Source: Ruegeria lacuscaerulensis (GTDB lineage Bacteria > Pseudomonadota > Alphaproteobacteria > Rhodobacterales > Rhodobacteraceae). From it: a DNA stretch of 64,000 nt. The notes below the pieces were generated by a model. The model searched no databases, had not been told where the DNA came from, and saw only the letters and a list, made by a program, of their open reading frames with translations. The translations under genes were made by a program, and so were the position numbers. Where the stretch lies: NCBI RefSeq assembly GCF_013031245.1, contig NZ_WPZL01000016.1, positions 29,015 to 93,014 of the forward strand, read 5' to 3'. Positions 1 to 8,894 of this stretch are shown piece after piece (position 1 is the first letter of the stretch; each line of letters opens with the position of its first letter).

Positions 1-1
1 T

Positions 2-235
2 GCAGAGCGATTGGGTAATGTGTCCTGCGTGGTGTACATTTTGTGGGTCACAGGACGGTTTGACCTTTTGGTCGAACTGGTCTGCGACGAACCTGACGAC
101 CTCGCAACCTTTTTGGAGGAGCATATTCACGGCGTCGAAGACATTGTAGATGCCGAGGTGATGCTGGGCCTGAGAAATTTCAAGAACCAGTTCCTACTTA
201 AGCGCAATTGGGAGCAGCGCTCGCAAAAAGGGTAA
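2..235 (+). CDS. Lrp/AsnC-family transcriptional regulator, C-terminal part (5' truncated by window edge)
   Basis: The reading frame is open from base 2 and ends at a TAA at 233-235, so only about the last 77 residues are visible. They match the effector-binding (RAM) domain of Lrp/AsnC regulators: a strand ending in 'VTGRFDLLVELV', an acidic helix, then 'HIHGVEDIVDAEVMLGLRNFK', which has the usual G-V-x-x-x-x-T/A pattern before the last strand. The HTH half lies off the window. Such proteins sense amino acids and often control a neighbouring importer or catabolic gene. It converges on the ABC importer at 255-3093 with 19 bases between the stop codons. The domain is fairly clear; the target genes are unknown. 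Confidence 0.75.
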   Translation, partial: AERLGNVSCVVYILWVTGRFDLLVELVCDEPDDLATFLEEHIHGVEDIVDAEVMLGLRNFKNQFLLKRNWEQRSQKG

Positions 236-254
236 TCCTGCAGACCGCGCTGGC

Positions 255-1058
255 CTAGAGTTCGTCCGGATTGTGTGCGGCCTCTGCGCGCATCAGGGCT
301 GTGATCTCGCGTTCGCATTCCAGGTAGCCGGGCAGGGCGATCAGATCCTCTTTGCTGTGCAGTTCGACACCCTTTTTGAAGTCCAGATCCAGGATGGTTT
401 TCAACCGGCCCGGATTGGCGGACAAAAAGACGATCTTGTCGGCAAGAAAGATGGCCTCCTGAATGTCGTGAGTGACCAGCAGAATGGTCGTATGGGTCGT
501 TTCGACGATCTCCAGCAGCATCTCCTGCATGTGCCAGCGCGTTTCAGCGTCCAATGCGCCGAACGGCTCATCCATCAAGAGGATTTCCGGCTCGTTCGCC
601 AAGGTTCGGGCAATAGCTACGCGCTGTTTCATACCGCCTGACAGAGTTTTGGGATAGGCATCGCGAAAACGGGTCAGATGTACCAGATCCAGGAATTTTT
701 CTGCACGCGCACGACGCTCTTCCTTAGGAACGCCGTTCAGTTTCATCCCGTATTCAACATTCTGAATGACGGTTAGCCACGGGAAGGAGGTATAGCTTTG
801 AAAAACCATGCCCCGTTCGCGCGCCGGGCCCAAAACCTCGTGCCCGTCCAGCTGCACCATGCCGCTTGTGGGTTCCTCGAGCCCAGCTACGATATTGAGC
901 AGTGTGGACTTGCCACATCCCGACGGCCCCAGCAGAATGCACAGTTCGTTCCGCTCGACCGAGAATGTTACATCGCGCAGGGCCTCAACCGCCCGGTGTT
1001 TGCCGCCGAATGTCTTGCAGACATTGTGAGCAGTGAGGATGGTGTCATCTAACGGCAT
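255..1058 (-). CDS. ABC transporter ATP-binding protein, nitrate/sulfonate/taurine type
   Basis: A 267-residue ABC ATPase of the SsuB/TauB/NrtD subfamily, the cytoplasmic motor of an importer. Visible motifs are Walker A (GPSGCGKST), Q-loop region (MVFQSYTSFPWLTV), signature (LSGGMKQRVAIA), Walker B (ILLMDEPFGALD) and H-loop (VTHDIQEA). The 'PFGALD' form and the 'F-P-W-x-T-V' Q-loop are usual for this subfamily. It is the last gene of a minus-strand operon, after the permease and the solute-binding protein, and follows a strong hairpin at 1085-1112. The substrate cannot be told from the ATPase. Length is normal for the family. Confidence 0.92.
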   Translation of the reverse strand: MPLDDTILTAHNVCKTFGGKHRAVEALRDVTFSVERNELCILLGPSGCGKSTLLNIVAGLEEPTSGMVQLDGHEVLGPARERGMVFQSYTSFPWLTVIQNVEYGMKLNGVPKEERRARAEKFLDLVHLTRFRDAYPKTLSGGMKQRVAIARTLANEPEILLMDEPFGALDAETRWHMQEMLLEIVETTHTTILLVTHDIQEAIFLADKIVFLSANPGRLKTILDLDFKKGVELHSKEDLIALPGYLECEREITALMRAEAAHNPDEL

Positions 1059-1084
1059 GTCAGTTTCCAGTGGTAAAGGATCAA

Positions 1085-1112
1085 GCCGGGGCGGCCCCGC
1101 GACCGCCCCGGC
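1085..1112 (-). terminator. Strong intercistronic hairpin after a solute-binding-protein gene
   Basis: A perfect 10-bp GC-only stem (GCCGGGGCGG at 1085-1094 and its complement at 1103-1112) with an 8-base loop sits between the binding-protein stop (1122) and the ATPase start (1058). No U-run follows on the minus strand, so it is more likely an mRNA 3'-end protecting or attenuating structure than a full terminator. It would leave binding-protein mRNA in excess over the ATPase. Confidence 0.6.
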
Positions 1113-1121
1113 ATTGCTTGT

Positions 1122-2168
1122 TCAGCCGCGATAGCCAGCGTCGTAGAGTTCACGGTGCAAGTCGCACTCGATTCCGGCCTCGGGCGGGTTTACCTGCTCG
1201 ATCAGGTTGAATTTGACCCACCATTCACTGACCAGATTCCAGTGGTCGGTCATCTGCCCGTTCGCCTGATCAAACGGGGGATTGCCCGGCGCCGCGCCGC
1301 AGAACTGTGCCGCTTCCACGAAGTCATAGACGTACAGCCCACCGTCCGTCCGGCTGCCGTCTTTGCCCAGAACCAGCTCAACATCCGCCACGCTCATTTT
1401 CATTCCGTCGGCGATGATCTGGTTACCTTCGGTCGGGTTCTCCTGCCACCATGAAATAGCGTCATAAAGCGCCTGCAGCGTCTTCTTGGCGGTGTCGCGG
1501 CGTTCCGTCACGAACTTGTCGCTCATATACAGCCCGTCGGCAATTACGCCCTGTTGCAGCCAGTAAGGTTCGCGCGATTGGGCAAGCACGCTTGACCCTT
1601 CCAGCGCTTTGAGCGTGTTGGCGCCATAGGGCTCCCAGAACTCTGACGCAGCAACCGAGCCGCCGATCATCGCGGCAAAGGCGTCATCTGCGATGATGTT
1701 GCGATAGGTGACAGAGTCATAGGCGACCCCGTTCTGTTCCAGCCACATGGCGACGTAGATCTGTGACAGCCCACCTTCCAGAACGGCGACTTCCTTGCCG
1801 ACCAGATCCTGTGCGCTGCTGATGCCGGGGGCCGCCACGATCTTGTCGGTGCCATAGGACAGGTTGCCAAAGGCCACCAGCTTGATCGGTAGTCCGCTTG
1901 CGATGCCGACCGGCGTGAACTCGACCGTTGAACTGACCACATCCATCTGATCGGCAGCAACCAGATTGAAACTTTCATAAGGGTCTTCGATCGCCTGGTA
2001 GTCGATGTTCAGGTCCGGGGCCAAACCCTTTTCGATGGCAATGTACCAGAACCCGTATCCTGGCCAGGTGAAGCCAGATATTTTCACGTCTTCGGCTGCC
2101 TGCGAGAGTGTCGGCGTCAACGCCATGACCGCGCCCGCGGCTGCACAGCGTAGAGTTGCAAATTTCAT
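1122..2168 (-). CDS. ABC transporter substrate-binding protein (NMT1/SsuA-like, NitT/TauT family)
   Basis: A 348-residue periplasmic binding protein with a Sec signal peptide (positively charged start, hydrophobic 'AAAGAVMALTPTL', cleavage near SQAA-ED at residue 25). The rest fits the SsuA/TauA/ThiY fold: 'KISGFTWPGYGFWYIAIEKGL' is the usual first strand-helix, and 'GKEVAVLEGG' resembles the hinge segment. It delivers a small ligand to the permease at 2239-3093. Family members bind sulfonates, nitrate, pyrimidine precursors or aromatic acids, and the sequence alone does not choose between them. The start ATG at 2168 is preceded by a purine-rich 'GGAGAAGGAGAAGACC' stretch. Confidence 0.88.
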   Translation of the reverse strand: MKFATLRCAAAGAVMALTPTLSQAAEDVKISGFTWPGYGFWYIAIEKGLAPDLNIDYQAIEDPYESFNLVAADQMDVVSSTVEFTPVGIASGLPIKLVAFGNLSYGTDKIVAAPGISSAQDLVGKEVAVLEGGLSQIYVAMWLEQNGVAYDSVTYRNIIADDAFAAMIGGSVAASEFWEPYGANTLKALEGSSVLAQSREPYWLQQGVIADGLYMSDKFVTERRDTAKKTLQALYDAISWWQENPTEGNQIIADGMKMSVADVELVLGKDGSRTDGGLYVYDFVEAAQFCGAAPGNPPFDQANGQMTDHWNLVSEWWVKFNLIEQVNPPEAGIECDLHRELYDAGYRG

Positions 2169-2238
2169 GGTCTTCTCCTTCTCCTGTTGGATGGCGGACC
2201 CCTGCGTCTTCTGCGCCTTGGGTGCGGTGCGAAAGGTG

Positions 2239-3093
2239 TCAGGTTTTCTCCTCGAGATACGGGAAGGCGACCCGATAAAGCTGTCTGAGCAGGAAATCGA
2301 ACATCAGGCCCAGAATGCCGATCACCAGAATTCCGGCCATGATCTGGTCGACATGCAGGAATCTTTTGGCCCGCATCATCATTGCGCCTATGCCGGCGTC
2401 TGCTGCGGTGATTTCGGCGATGACCAGATACGTCCAGCTGACCGCCAGCATCTGGCGCATCGCGATCATGATATTCGGCAGGGATGCAGGTACGACCACC
2501 GTGCGTAGAATTTGAACGCGCGACCCGCCCAAGGTCATGGCTGTGCGGATCAGGTCAGAGGGTACGGCTTTGACATGATCCATAATCAAAGTGATCAGGA
2601 ACCAAAGAACGCCGATAAAAAGCAGTGACAGCTTTTGCATGTCCCCTGCACCGAACCACATGAGCAGTAGCGGAATGAAAGAGGGGGCAGGCAAATAACG
2701 CCAGGCGGATACAAAGGGGCTGAAAAAGGCTTCGACCACCCGGAACGTGCCCATGAGCAGACCCAGCGGTACAGCCACGGCACAGGCCAGAGCAAAGCTG
2801 AACACCACGCGCCAGACGCTTATCAAAACGTCATTGAAAAAACCGTCATTGACGAACAGCGTGTAAAGCGCGGAAAGCACCTTGCCCGGACCGGGCAGCA
2901 AAATTGGGTTGGTCCATTCGTTGAGAACTGCGATTTCCCAGATGCCAAAGAACAGAACCCAAACCGACAGGCCCAGGAAGATGGCCCAGGATCCGGGTAT
3001 GTCCTTCTTGAACTCAAATATCCTCTGCCGGCGAGCACGTTGAGTTGGAGCCGGGTGCGATTGAGCAAGCGCTGGTCTGGTCTGGTCGTTCAA
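2239..3093 (-). CDS. ABC transporter permease, SsuC/TauC type
   Basis: An integral membrane protein with about six hydrophobic segments and the BPD_transp_1 EAA-type loop ('IRTAMTLGGSRVQILRTVVVPASLPNIMIAMR'). I choose the TTG at 3091-3093: on the minus strand it is preceded by AGGAGG six bases upstream, and this removes an unlikely arginine-rich extension that starts at 3114. That gives 284 residues. It is the first gene of the operon permease - binding protein - ATPase. A TTG start with a strong ribosome site suggests modest but efficient translation. The substrate is unknown. Confidence 0.88.
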   Translation of the reverse strand: MNDQTRPALAQSHPAPTQRARRQRIFEFKKDIPGSWAIFLGLSVWVLFFGIWEIAVLNEWTNPILLPGPGKVLSALYTLFVNDGFFNDVLISVWRVVFSFALACAVAVPLGLLMGTFRVVEAFFSPFVSAWRYLPAPSFIPLLLMWFGAGDMQKLSLLFIGVLWFLITLIMDHVKAVPSDLIRTAMTLGGSRVQILRTVVVPASLPNIMIAMRQMLAVSWTYLVIAEITAADAGIGAMMMRAKRFLHVDQIMAGILVIGILGLMFDFLLRQLYRVAFPYLEEKT

Positions 3094-3724
3094 AGACCTC
3101 CTCCTGTGTCTCAAGATTGGCCTTTAGCTGGGCGCGTTGGTATACCCCACGATATGCTGAAACCACAATCTTGCAATCATTCTTTTGTGGTTTAGTCAAA
3201 AAAATGCGAAAAAAATTGCGGAGAAGCGTATATTTTTGGAAAGAAGAGGCTGAGACGGCAAAATGAAAGAGTTTCGGTTTCAGGCAGTGGACTTGAATAA
3301 CCGGTTAGCGCCCGTGACGTAAAGAAGCCGACATTCTGAGGTCAACAAAGTGAAACTGCATCAATAGCTTGAGGCCAGTCTAGTAAGGTGGCAACTGGCG
3401 GATGCTATGAGTAAGCCCCGCACAACTACATCGGCCTTTGATCTGCGATTATCCGGCCATCGGCAGAAACGAACCGGGGAAGATTGCAGAAGTTGCTGAG
3501 GAGTTCAAAGTTGCGGGCTCGATACGGGAGCGGCCAAGTGCCCTCCGCGCCCCTTTGAACCCCGCGTGATTCGAATCTGCCGATCTTGGGTAGGGATACC
3601 GCAACCTCTTATGGCCGTGGGCATGTGACACTTATCGAATTTCAGCGTTACTAAAAATAATTTTGATCTTCCCGGTATTATTCTGTTCAATGGTTGGCAT
3701 AGATAAATTCGCAGGAGACCCAGC
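3094..3724. other. Intergenic region upstream of the divergent importer and XRE-cupin genes
   Basis: About 630 bases without a convincing gene. It holds an inverted repeat at 3160-3193 (9-bp arms AAACCACAA / TTGTGGTTT), a TTGACT -35-like element just beyond it on the minus strand, and a TTACTAAAAA element at 3648-3657 that is related to the palindrome downstream of the regulator. The middle (about 3300-3620) has coding-like GC but stops in all frames and no family I recognise. Confidence 0.5.
3160..3193 (-). promoter_or_regulatory. Inverted repeat upstream of the SsuABC-type operon
   Basis: AAACCACAA (3160-3168) and its exact complement TTGTGGTTT (3185-3193) are separated by 16 bases. The repeat lies 67-100 bases upstream of the permease start and next to a TTGACT hexamer read on the minus strand. 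It could be an operator or an mRNA leader stem. The regulator is not known; the convergent Lrp-family gene at the window start is one candidate. Confidence 0.35.
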
Positions 3725-4339
3725 ATGCAAGCCCCGACCGAGCGTGCCAAAACCAAACAAAAAGGTAAGCCGACCGAACTTGGGCAGGCCATTCGGAGGC
3801 GGCGCAAGGCCATGGGGCTGACGCTGGATCAGGTTGCAAAGTCCGCCGATCTGACCACCGGCTTCCTGTCGCAGGTGGAGAGGGGGCTTAGCTCTCCGTC
3901 GCTGACGTCTTTGATGGCCATTGCGGCGGCGCTGCAAACCAGCATCGAACAGCTTCTGAGTGTGCCCGAGGTGTTTTCAGAATTTGTGCCAAAGGATAAG
4001 CGGCAAACATACTCTTTAGGCACGCGTGGGCGATTTTATGAGAAACTGGGGCCGGGTTTTGCGGGCGCTTTGTTTCACCCGCAGATCGTTCATCGTCCGC
4101 CCGGGCATGTGTCGGAAAAGATGTGCCACGACGGAGAGGCGTTCTGTTACCTGCTGTCCGGTCAGTTGGAATATCATCTGGGTGAGCAGGTTTTCATCCT
4201 GTCCGCCGGTGATGTGGTTCATCACGACACTTCGGTTCGTCATTTCTCGGTTGTTCTCGGGGAAAGCGAAGCGGTTGAGCTTTGGGTGACGACCTCTCCG
4301 ATCAAGGAAACCGGGCGTTCAAGGCTCATGGCGGAGTAA
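3725..4339 (+). CDS. XRE-family HTH regulator with C-terminal cupin domain
   Basis: A 204-residue regulator. Residues ~20-75 are a clear XRE helix-turn-helix ('LGQAIRRRRKAMGLTLDQVAKSADLTTGFLSQVERGLSSPSLTSLMAIAAAL'). Residues ~125-195 are a small cupin barrel ('VSEKMCHDGEAFCYLLSGQLEYHLGEQVFILSAGDVVHHDTSVRH') that would hold a small ligand. This HTH-cupin layout is used for local control of amine, amino acid or peptide catabolism. The gene lies directly upstream of the dpp-like operon, and similar TACTAAA-rich elements flank it on both sides, which fits autoregulation plus control of the operon. Confidence 0.88.
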   Translation: MQAPTERAKTKQKGKPTELGQAIRRRRKAMGLTLDQVAKSADLTTGFLSQVERGLSSPSLTSLMAIAAALQTSIEQLLSVPEVFSEFVPKDKRQTYSLGTRGRFYEKLGPGFAGALFHPQIVHRPPGHVSEKMCHDGEAFCYLLSGQLEYHLGEQVFILSAGDVVHHDTSVRHFSVVLGESEAVELWVTTSPIKETGRSRLMAE

Positions 4340-4386
4340 TGAAAATACGACTTCAATTTGGGCGGGGCTAAATTTTTTCCACCAAA

Positions 4387-4406
4387 TACTAAAAAAAACT
4401 TTAGTA
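4387..4406 (+). promoter_or_regulatory. Palindrome TACTAAA-N6-TTTAGTA, candidate XRE-cupin operator
   Basis: The arms TACTAAA (4387-4393) and TTTAGTA (4400-4406) are perfectly complementary and lie 62 bases before the binding-protein start at 4469. A related TTACTAAAAA element occurs at 3648-3657, upstream of the regulator gene. AT-rich, symmetric and duplicated around a regulator is what an autoregulatory operator looks like. The AT-rich content alone makes chance matches possible. Confidence 0.45.
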
Positions 4407-4468
4407 ATGCTAAGAATCGCTTATTCTCTCCGGCGAGTAAGGCAAAGAATTTTGCGGGAGGAGAGAAA

Positions 4469-6052
4469 ATGAACTTGAAAACGGTATTGGGAGTAACCGT
4501 TGCCGCCACGCTGGCGCTGCCGGTGATGGCGCAGGAGCGGGGCGGGACGCTGAATTTTGCCCGTTATGACGGATCCCGTCTGATTGATCCGATTTATGCT
4601 GATCGCAACCCCGACATCTGGATGGTGGGTAGCTTGTTTGACACGCTGCTGCGCGGCAGTTCAGACGGAAACTCGGTCGAGCCTGGGTTAGCCGAGAGCT
4701 ATACTCTGTCCGACGATGGCAAAACGGTTACCCTGACCCTGCGGGAGGGTCTCCTGTTTGCCGACGGCTCGCCCATGTCCGGCGAGGATGTTGTGTTTTC
4801 CCTCGACCGTGCGCGAAATCCGGATCTCAGCCCCTGGGCCGGTCTGCTGGGCTCAATCGAATCGGTGTCGGCGGACGGGAACGTGGTTTCCATTGCGTTG
4901 ACCGATCCCGACCCGACGATCCTGTCGATGCTGGCCACTTTCAACACTGCAATCGTTTCGAAAGCGACTTTCGATGCCGCGGCGGGGGACACGGATCAGG
5001 ATAAATCCGCGGCCATTTTTGCAGCCACAGCTGCCGGGGTCGGGTCTGGTCCCTTCTACCTGTGCGGGTTCGAGCAGGGAGCCTCAATGGATTTCTGCGC
5101 CAACGAACATTACTGGCGAATGGGCGCGGATGGCAAAGCGCTGCCCTATCTGGACGGTGTGCACTTCGAGATCATCCCCGATGACGCAACCCGTATCCTG
5201 AGCCTGCAGGCGGGTGAAGTCGACGCCGCCGAATTCATCCCGTTTAGTCGCGTGGCCGAACTGGAGAGCGATCCCAACATCAACATGCAACTCTATCCGT
5301 CCACACGGATCATCTATTCGCCGATCAATACACGTGACAACCGGGCCGACGGGTCGGCTAACCCTCTGGCGGACGTGCGGGTGCGGCAGGCCCTCAATTA
5401 CGGCACCAATAAAGAGGCGCTTATCGGGGTGGTTCTGCACGGGGCTGGCCAACCGATGAGTTCGCCGCTGATGGCCAAAGCCACGCAATACGCCGCGGAT
5501 CTAAACCCGCTTTATGCCTATGACATGGACAAGGCCAAGGCGCTGATTGCTGACGCGGGTGTTCAGCCCGGAACCGAGGTGACGCTGACCACACTGGCGG
5601 GATCCGCCGATGACGCGACGATCTTTGCCGCGCTGCAACAGATGTGGGCGCCTCTGGGTATTGATCTGGTTGTCGAGCAGGTGGACGGTGCCACGCGCGG
5701 GGCCAAGAACCGCTCGGGCGAGTTCGACATTCATACTTATGGCTGGGTCAACGACGTCAACGACCCCAGCCAGGTTGTGGGCTGGCTCGGCTACACTCCG
5801 ACCGCCAAGGCCGTAGGTACAGGATGGGAGAACGCCGAGTTCAACGCCCTGTTCGAAGAGGCCGCGAATGAGATGGACGCCGAAGCCCGCAAGGCCAAAT
5901 TCGCAAAGATGCAGGAGCTTTACGCCGAAGCGGCCCCCTTGCTGTTCATGTATGAGACCCCCTTTGCTGTCGCGCTGGGAACGGCGGTTGAGGGCTATGT
6001 TCAGACACCACTTGGCAATAACATCTTCGATGAAGCCACGGTCAGCCGATAA
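4469..6052 (+). CDS. ABC transporter substrate-binding protein, family 5 (peptide/opine type, DppA-like)
   Basis: A 527-residue periplasmic protein with a Sec signal peptide (MNLKTVLGVTVAATLALPVMAQ) and the SBP_bac_5 layout: 'GGTLNFARYDGSRLIDPIYADRNPDIWMVGSLFDTLLR', then 'PGLAESYTLSDDGKTVTLTLREGLLFADGSPMSGEDVVFSLDRA'. It captures peptides or similar solutes for the DppBCDF-like complex encoded downstream. The ATG at 4469 has GGGAGGAGAG just before it and opens a normal signal peptide, so the longer upstream reading frame is not used. The next gene is separated by a strong hairpin at 6066-6090. Confidence 0.92.
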   Translation: MNLKTVLGVTVAATLALPVMAQERGGTLNFARYDGSRLIDPIYADRNPDIWMVGSLFDTLLRGSSDGNSVEPGLAESYTLSDDGKTVTLTLREGLLFADGSPMSGEDVVFSLDRARNPDLSPWAGLLGSIESVSADGNVVSIALTDPDPTILSMLATFNTAIVSKATFDAAAGDTDQDKSAAIFAATAAGVGSGPFYLCGFEQGASMDFCANEHYWRMGADGKALPYLDGVHFEIIPDDATRILSLQAGEVDAAEFIPFSRVAELESDPNINMQLYPSTRIIYSPINTRDNRADGSANPLADVRVRQALNYGTNKEALIGVVLHGAGQPMSSPLMAKATQYAADLNPLYAYDMDKAKALIADAGVQPGTEVTLTTLAGSADDATIFAALQQMWAPLGIDLVVEQVDGATRGAKNRSGEFDIHTYGWVNDVNDPSQVVGWLGYTPTAKAVGTGWENAEFNALFEEAANEMDAEARKAKFAKMQELYAEAAPLLFMYETPFAVALGTAVEGYVQTPLGNNIFDEATVSR

Positions 6053-6065
6053 GAGCTGAAGCCTT

Positions 6066-6090
6066 GCCTCGCCGCGTGGTGCGGCGGGGC
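6066..6090 (+). terminator. Intercistronic hairpin between binding protein and permease genes
   Basis: A 10-bp stem (6066-6075 with 6081-6090, one G-U pair) and a 5-base loop (GTGGT) lie 14 bases after the binding-protein stop. No U-tail follows. It likely stabilises upstream mRNA or reduces read-through into the permease genes, giving more binding protein than membrane parts. Confidence 0.6.
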
Positions 6091-6108
6091 CCTTTGCGGA
6101 GCGTCGAT

Positions 6109-7050
6109 GTGTCCAGCCTGTCCTATATTCTGAAACGGCTCCTGATGCTGATCCCGACCTTTTTTCTGGTCATGATCATCATCTTCCTGCTGGTGCGGTT
6201 GTTACCTGGTGATCCGGCGATTGCAATGGCGGGTGATCGCGCCTCGGACGCCGACATTCAGGCGATCCGGGAAAGGCTGGGCCTGACCCAGCCGATGCTG
6301 GTGCAATTCTGGCTGTTCCTTAGCAACACGATGCAGGGCGATCTGGGCCGGTCGATCCTGATGCGGACGGACGTGATCGACGTGATTGCCGACCGTCTGC
6401 CGATTACCGTGTTTCTGACCGTCTATTCCGTTGTCCTGTCTCTGCTGATTGCCGGTCCTTTGGCCTTTGTGGCGGCGCTCAATCGTGGACGCTGGCCTGA
6501 TGCTGTGATCCGCACGGTATTTCAAATCGGTCTGTCGATGCCGGTCTTTTACATCGGTCTGGTCTTGTTGACCTTTCTTGCGGCGCAACTGCGACTGTTC
6601 CCGGTGGGCGGATACGGAGATACGTTCGGCGAGCGGCTCTATCACCTGTTTCTACCGTCGGTCACGGTTGCGCTTTACACATCCGCAATCATCATGCGGA
6701 ACCTGCGCAGCGCCATTATCGAGGTTCTGGACGCCGAATACGTGCAATTCGCCCGCGCCAAGGGCTTGCCGTCGCGTCTGATCCTTGGACGCCACGTGTT
6801 ACGCAATGCACTGATTTCGACTGTCACGCTATTGGGGCTGTCGATAGGTAACCTGATGAGCGGCACTCTGGTCACTGAAACCGTGTTTGCCGTTCCTGGT
6901 ATGGGCCGGCTGATGCTCGAAGCGATCTTTGCCCGTGACTACCCTCTCATTCAGGGGCTGACCCTGACTTTTGCGGTTCTGGTCTCGCTGGTCTTTCTGA
7001 TGACGGATCTGTTCCAGAGCCGACTTGATCCGAGGATGCGCCTGCAATGA
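6109..7050 (+). CDS. Peptide-type ABC transporter permease (DppB/GsiC-like)
   Basis: A 313-residue inner-membrane permease with the DppB N-terminus ('YILKRLLMLIPTFFLVMIIIFLLVRLLPGDPA'), a downstream 'LGLTQPMLVQFW' segment and the cytoplasmic EAA loop ('IEVLDAEYVQFARAKGLPSRLILGRHVLRNA'). I take the GTG at 6109 because GGAG lies seven bases before it. The longer TTG start at 6064 would begin inside the hairpin. The gene overlaps the next permease by four bases (ATGA), so the two are translationally coupled. It forms the pore with DppC and is driven by DppD/DppF. Confidence 0.9.
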   Translation: MSSLSYILKRLLMLIPTFFLVMIIIFLLVRLLPGDPAIAMAGDRASDADIQAIRERLGLTQPMLVQFWLFLSNTMQGDLGRSILMRTDVIDVIADRLPITVFLTVYSVVLSLLIAGPLAFVAALNRGRWPDAVIRTVFQIGLSMPVFYIGLVLLTFLAAQLRLFPVGGYGDTFGERLYHLFLPSVTVALYTSAIIMRNLRSAIIEVLDAEYVQFARAKGLPSRLILGRHVLRNALISTVTLLGLSIGNLMSGTLVTETVFAVPGMGRLMLEAIFARDYPLIQGLTLTFAVLVSLVFLMTDLFQSRLDPRMRLQ

Positions 7051-7898
7051 GTGATGCAACGTTCACAACTGCCCGCCCATCCCTTTTCCGGATTGCCATG
7101 CGCAAACCGGGATTTCTGGCCGGGCTGCTGATCATCGGCTTTTCCATCCTGCTGGCGATCTTTCCCGGCGCATTTGCCCCTTATGATCCGAACGCGATTG
7201 ACTATCTGGCGGTGAGACAGCCCCCCTCGTGGGCGCATCCCTTCGGCACCGATTTGTTGGGACGGGACAGCCTGTCTCGTGTCATCTGGGCCTATCAGGT
7301 CAATATGCAGATGGCGGTGTTTGGTACGGTCTTTGCTCTGGTGACCGGCGTGATCATTGGGGCGCTGGTCGGGTATTACCGGGGCATTGCCGACATGATC
7401 TTTGGCCGGATTGTCGACGCGGTCATCACCTTTCCATTCCTCGTTCTGGTCATCGCCGTGGTTGCGGTGCTGGGTCCGGGTCTGATCAACATGTATATCG
7501 CCATCTCTGTTGTCTACTGGGTCTATTACGCGCGTCTGATGCGAGCCGAGGTGATTGCTCAGATGGGTAATGACTATGCCGCCGCGGGGATCGTCATGGG
7601 CTATTCCGACCGGCGCATCATCTTCCGCCACCTGCTGCCCAACGCTATCACACCCGTCATCGTCTACTGGATGACCGATATGGCACTGGTGATCCTGTTG
7701 GGGTCTTCGCTGGGGTATCTGGGTCTGGGTGCACAACCGCCGCAGGCGGAATGGGGTGTGCTGATTGCCGAAGGGCGCAATTTTATCTCAACCGCCTGGT
7801 GGCTGAGCCTTATGCCGGGTATCGCCATCGTTCTGACCGGGCTTGGATTTTCGCTTCTGGGCGACGGTTTGGCCGATCTGCTTAGACCGCGAGGGTAG
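7047..7898 (+). CDS. Peptide-type ABC transporter permease (DppC/GsiD-like)
   Basis: A 283-residue permease: a short cytoplasmic N-terminus, a first membrane segment ('FLAGLLIIGFSILLAIFPGAFAPYDP'), the family phrase 'HPFGTDLLGRDSLSRVIWAYQVNMQMAV', then the EAA loop ('AEVIAQMGNDYAAAGIVMGYSDRRIIFRHLLPNAITPVIV'). This N-terminal 'GTDxxGRD' segment is typical of DppC rather than DppB. It starts within the stop of the previous gene and is followed four bases later by the first ATPase gene. Confidence 0.9.
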   Translation: MSDATFTTARPSLFRIAMRKPGFLAGLLIIGFSILLAIFPGAFAPYDPNAIDYLAVRQPPSWAHPFGTDLLGRDSLSRVIWAYQVNMQMAVFGTVFALVTGVIIGALVGYYRGIADMIFGRIVDAVITFPFLVLVIAVVAVLGPGLINMYIAISVVYWVYYARLMRAEVIAQMGNDYAAAGIVMGYSDRRIIFRHLLPNAITPVIVYWMTDMALVILLGSSLGYLGLGAQPPQAEWGVLIAEGRNFISTAWWLSLMPGIAIVLTGLGFSLLGDGLADLLRPRG

Positions 7899-7901
7899 GG
7901 T

Positions 7902-8894
7902 ATGGAACATCAAACACCAATCCTTGAGGTGGATGGTCTGAACACGACCTTCTACCGTTCAGGGCAAGCCCTGCCAGCCTTGCGGGATGTCAGTTTCTCA
8001 GTTGCCCGTGGAGAAGTTCTGGGGCTTGTCGGCGAAAGCGGGTCTGGCAAAAGCGTCACCTTGCGTTCGATCATCGGGCTGGCGCGCCGCTACGGCGAAG
8101 TGACGGGACAGGTACGTTGGCAAGGACGCGATCTTGTCCCGATGCCCGACCGCGATCTACGCCAAATCCAGGGTCGCGAGATTGCGATGATCTTTCAGGA
8201 ACCCATGACCTCGCTGAATCCGCTGCTGACGGTTGGACTGCAGCTTGAGGAAACACTCCGCGCTCATACCGACCTGTCCAAAGCTGCGCGCCGGGATCGG
8301 GCCATCGAGATGCTGGATCTGGTCGGCATCCCCTCTGCCGCGCAACGGTTGAAGGACTATCCGCATCAGTTCTCGGGCGGAATGCGGCAACGGGTGATGA
8401 TCGCCATCGCGCTGGCGGCAAACCCGAAACTTCTTTTGGCGGATGAACCGACCACTGCGCTGGACGTGACAATTCAGGCGCAGATTCTGGACCTGATCCT
8501 GCGGCTGGCGCAGGACATGGATATGGGTGTGCTGCTGGTAACCCATGATCTGGGTGTGGTGGCGCAAACCTGTGACCACGTGGCGGTGATGTATGCTGGC
8601 CGAATCGTTGAGCAAGGGCCGGTGCGTGATGTGTTGCGTGTGCCGCGCCATCCCTACACGGTTGGTCTGATGCGGTCTGTTCCCGAAAACCTGCCGCCGC
8701 GCACACCTCTCTATTCCGTGCCGGGCGTACCACCCAGCCTGGACGTGTTGCCAAAAGGTTGCGCTTTTGCCCCGCGATGCGCGGCGTGCATCGCGCCCTG
8801 CGAACAGGACCGGCCACCCCTGTCACTGATCACAGACGGGCGGCAGGTCGCCTGCTTCAACCCGATCTCCAAGGCGCAGGGGAATGCCGCATGA
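7902..8894 (+). CDS. Peptide-type ABC transporter ATP-binding protein (DppD-like)
   Basis: A 330-residue ATPase with Walker A (GESGSGKS), Q-loop ([16 protein letters not shown]), signature ([15 protein letters not shown]), Walker B ([18 protein letters not shown]) and H-loop (VTHDLGVVA). The C-terminal oligopeptide-ATPase extension ends in a cysteine cluster ('[22 protein letters not shown]'), which in DppD/OppD holds an iron-sulfur or metal site. It pairs with the DppF-like ATPase that overlaps its stop by four bases. Confidence 0.92.
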   Translation: MEHQTPILEVDGLNTTFYRSGQALPALRDVSFSVARGEVLGLVGESGSGKSVTLRSIIGLARRYGEVTGQVRWQGRDLVPMPDRDLRQIQGREIAMIFQEPMTSLNPLLTVGLQLEETLRAHTDLSKAARRDRAIEMLDLVGIPSAAQRLKDYPHQFSGGMRQRVMIAIALAANPKLLLADEPTTALDVTIQAQILDLILRLAQDMDMGVLLVTHDLGVVAQTCDHVAVMYAGRIVEQGPVRDVLRVPRHPYTVGLMRSVPENLPPRTPLYSVPGVPPSLDVLPKGCAFAPRCAACIAPCEQDRPPLSLITDGRQVACFNPISKAQGNAA

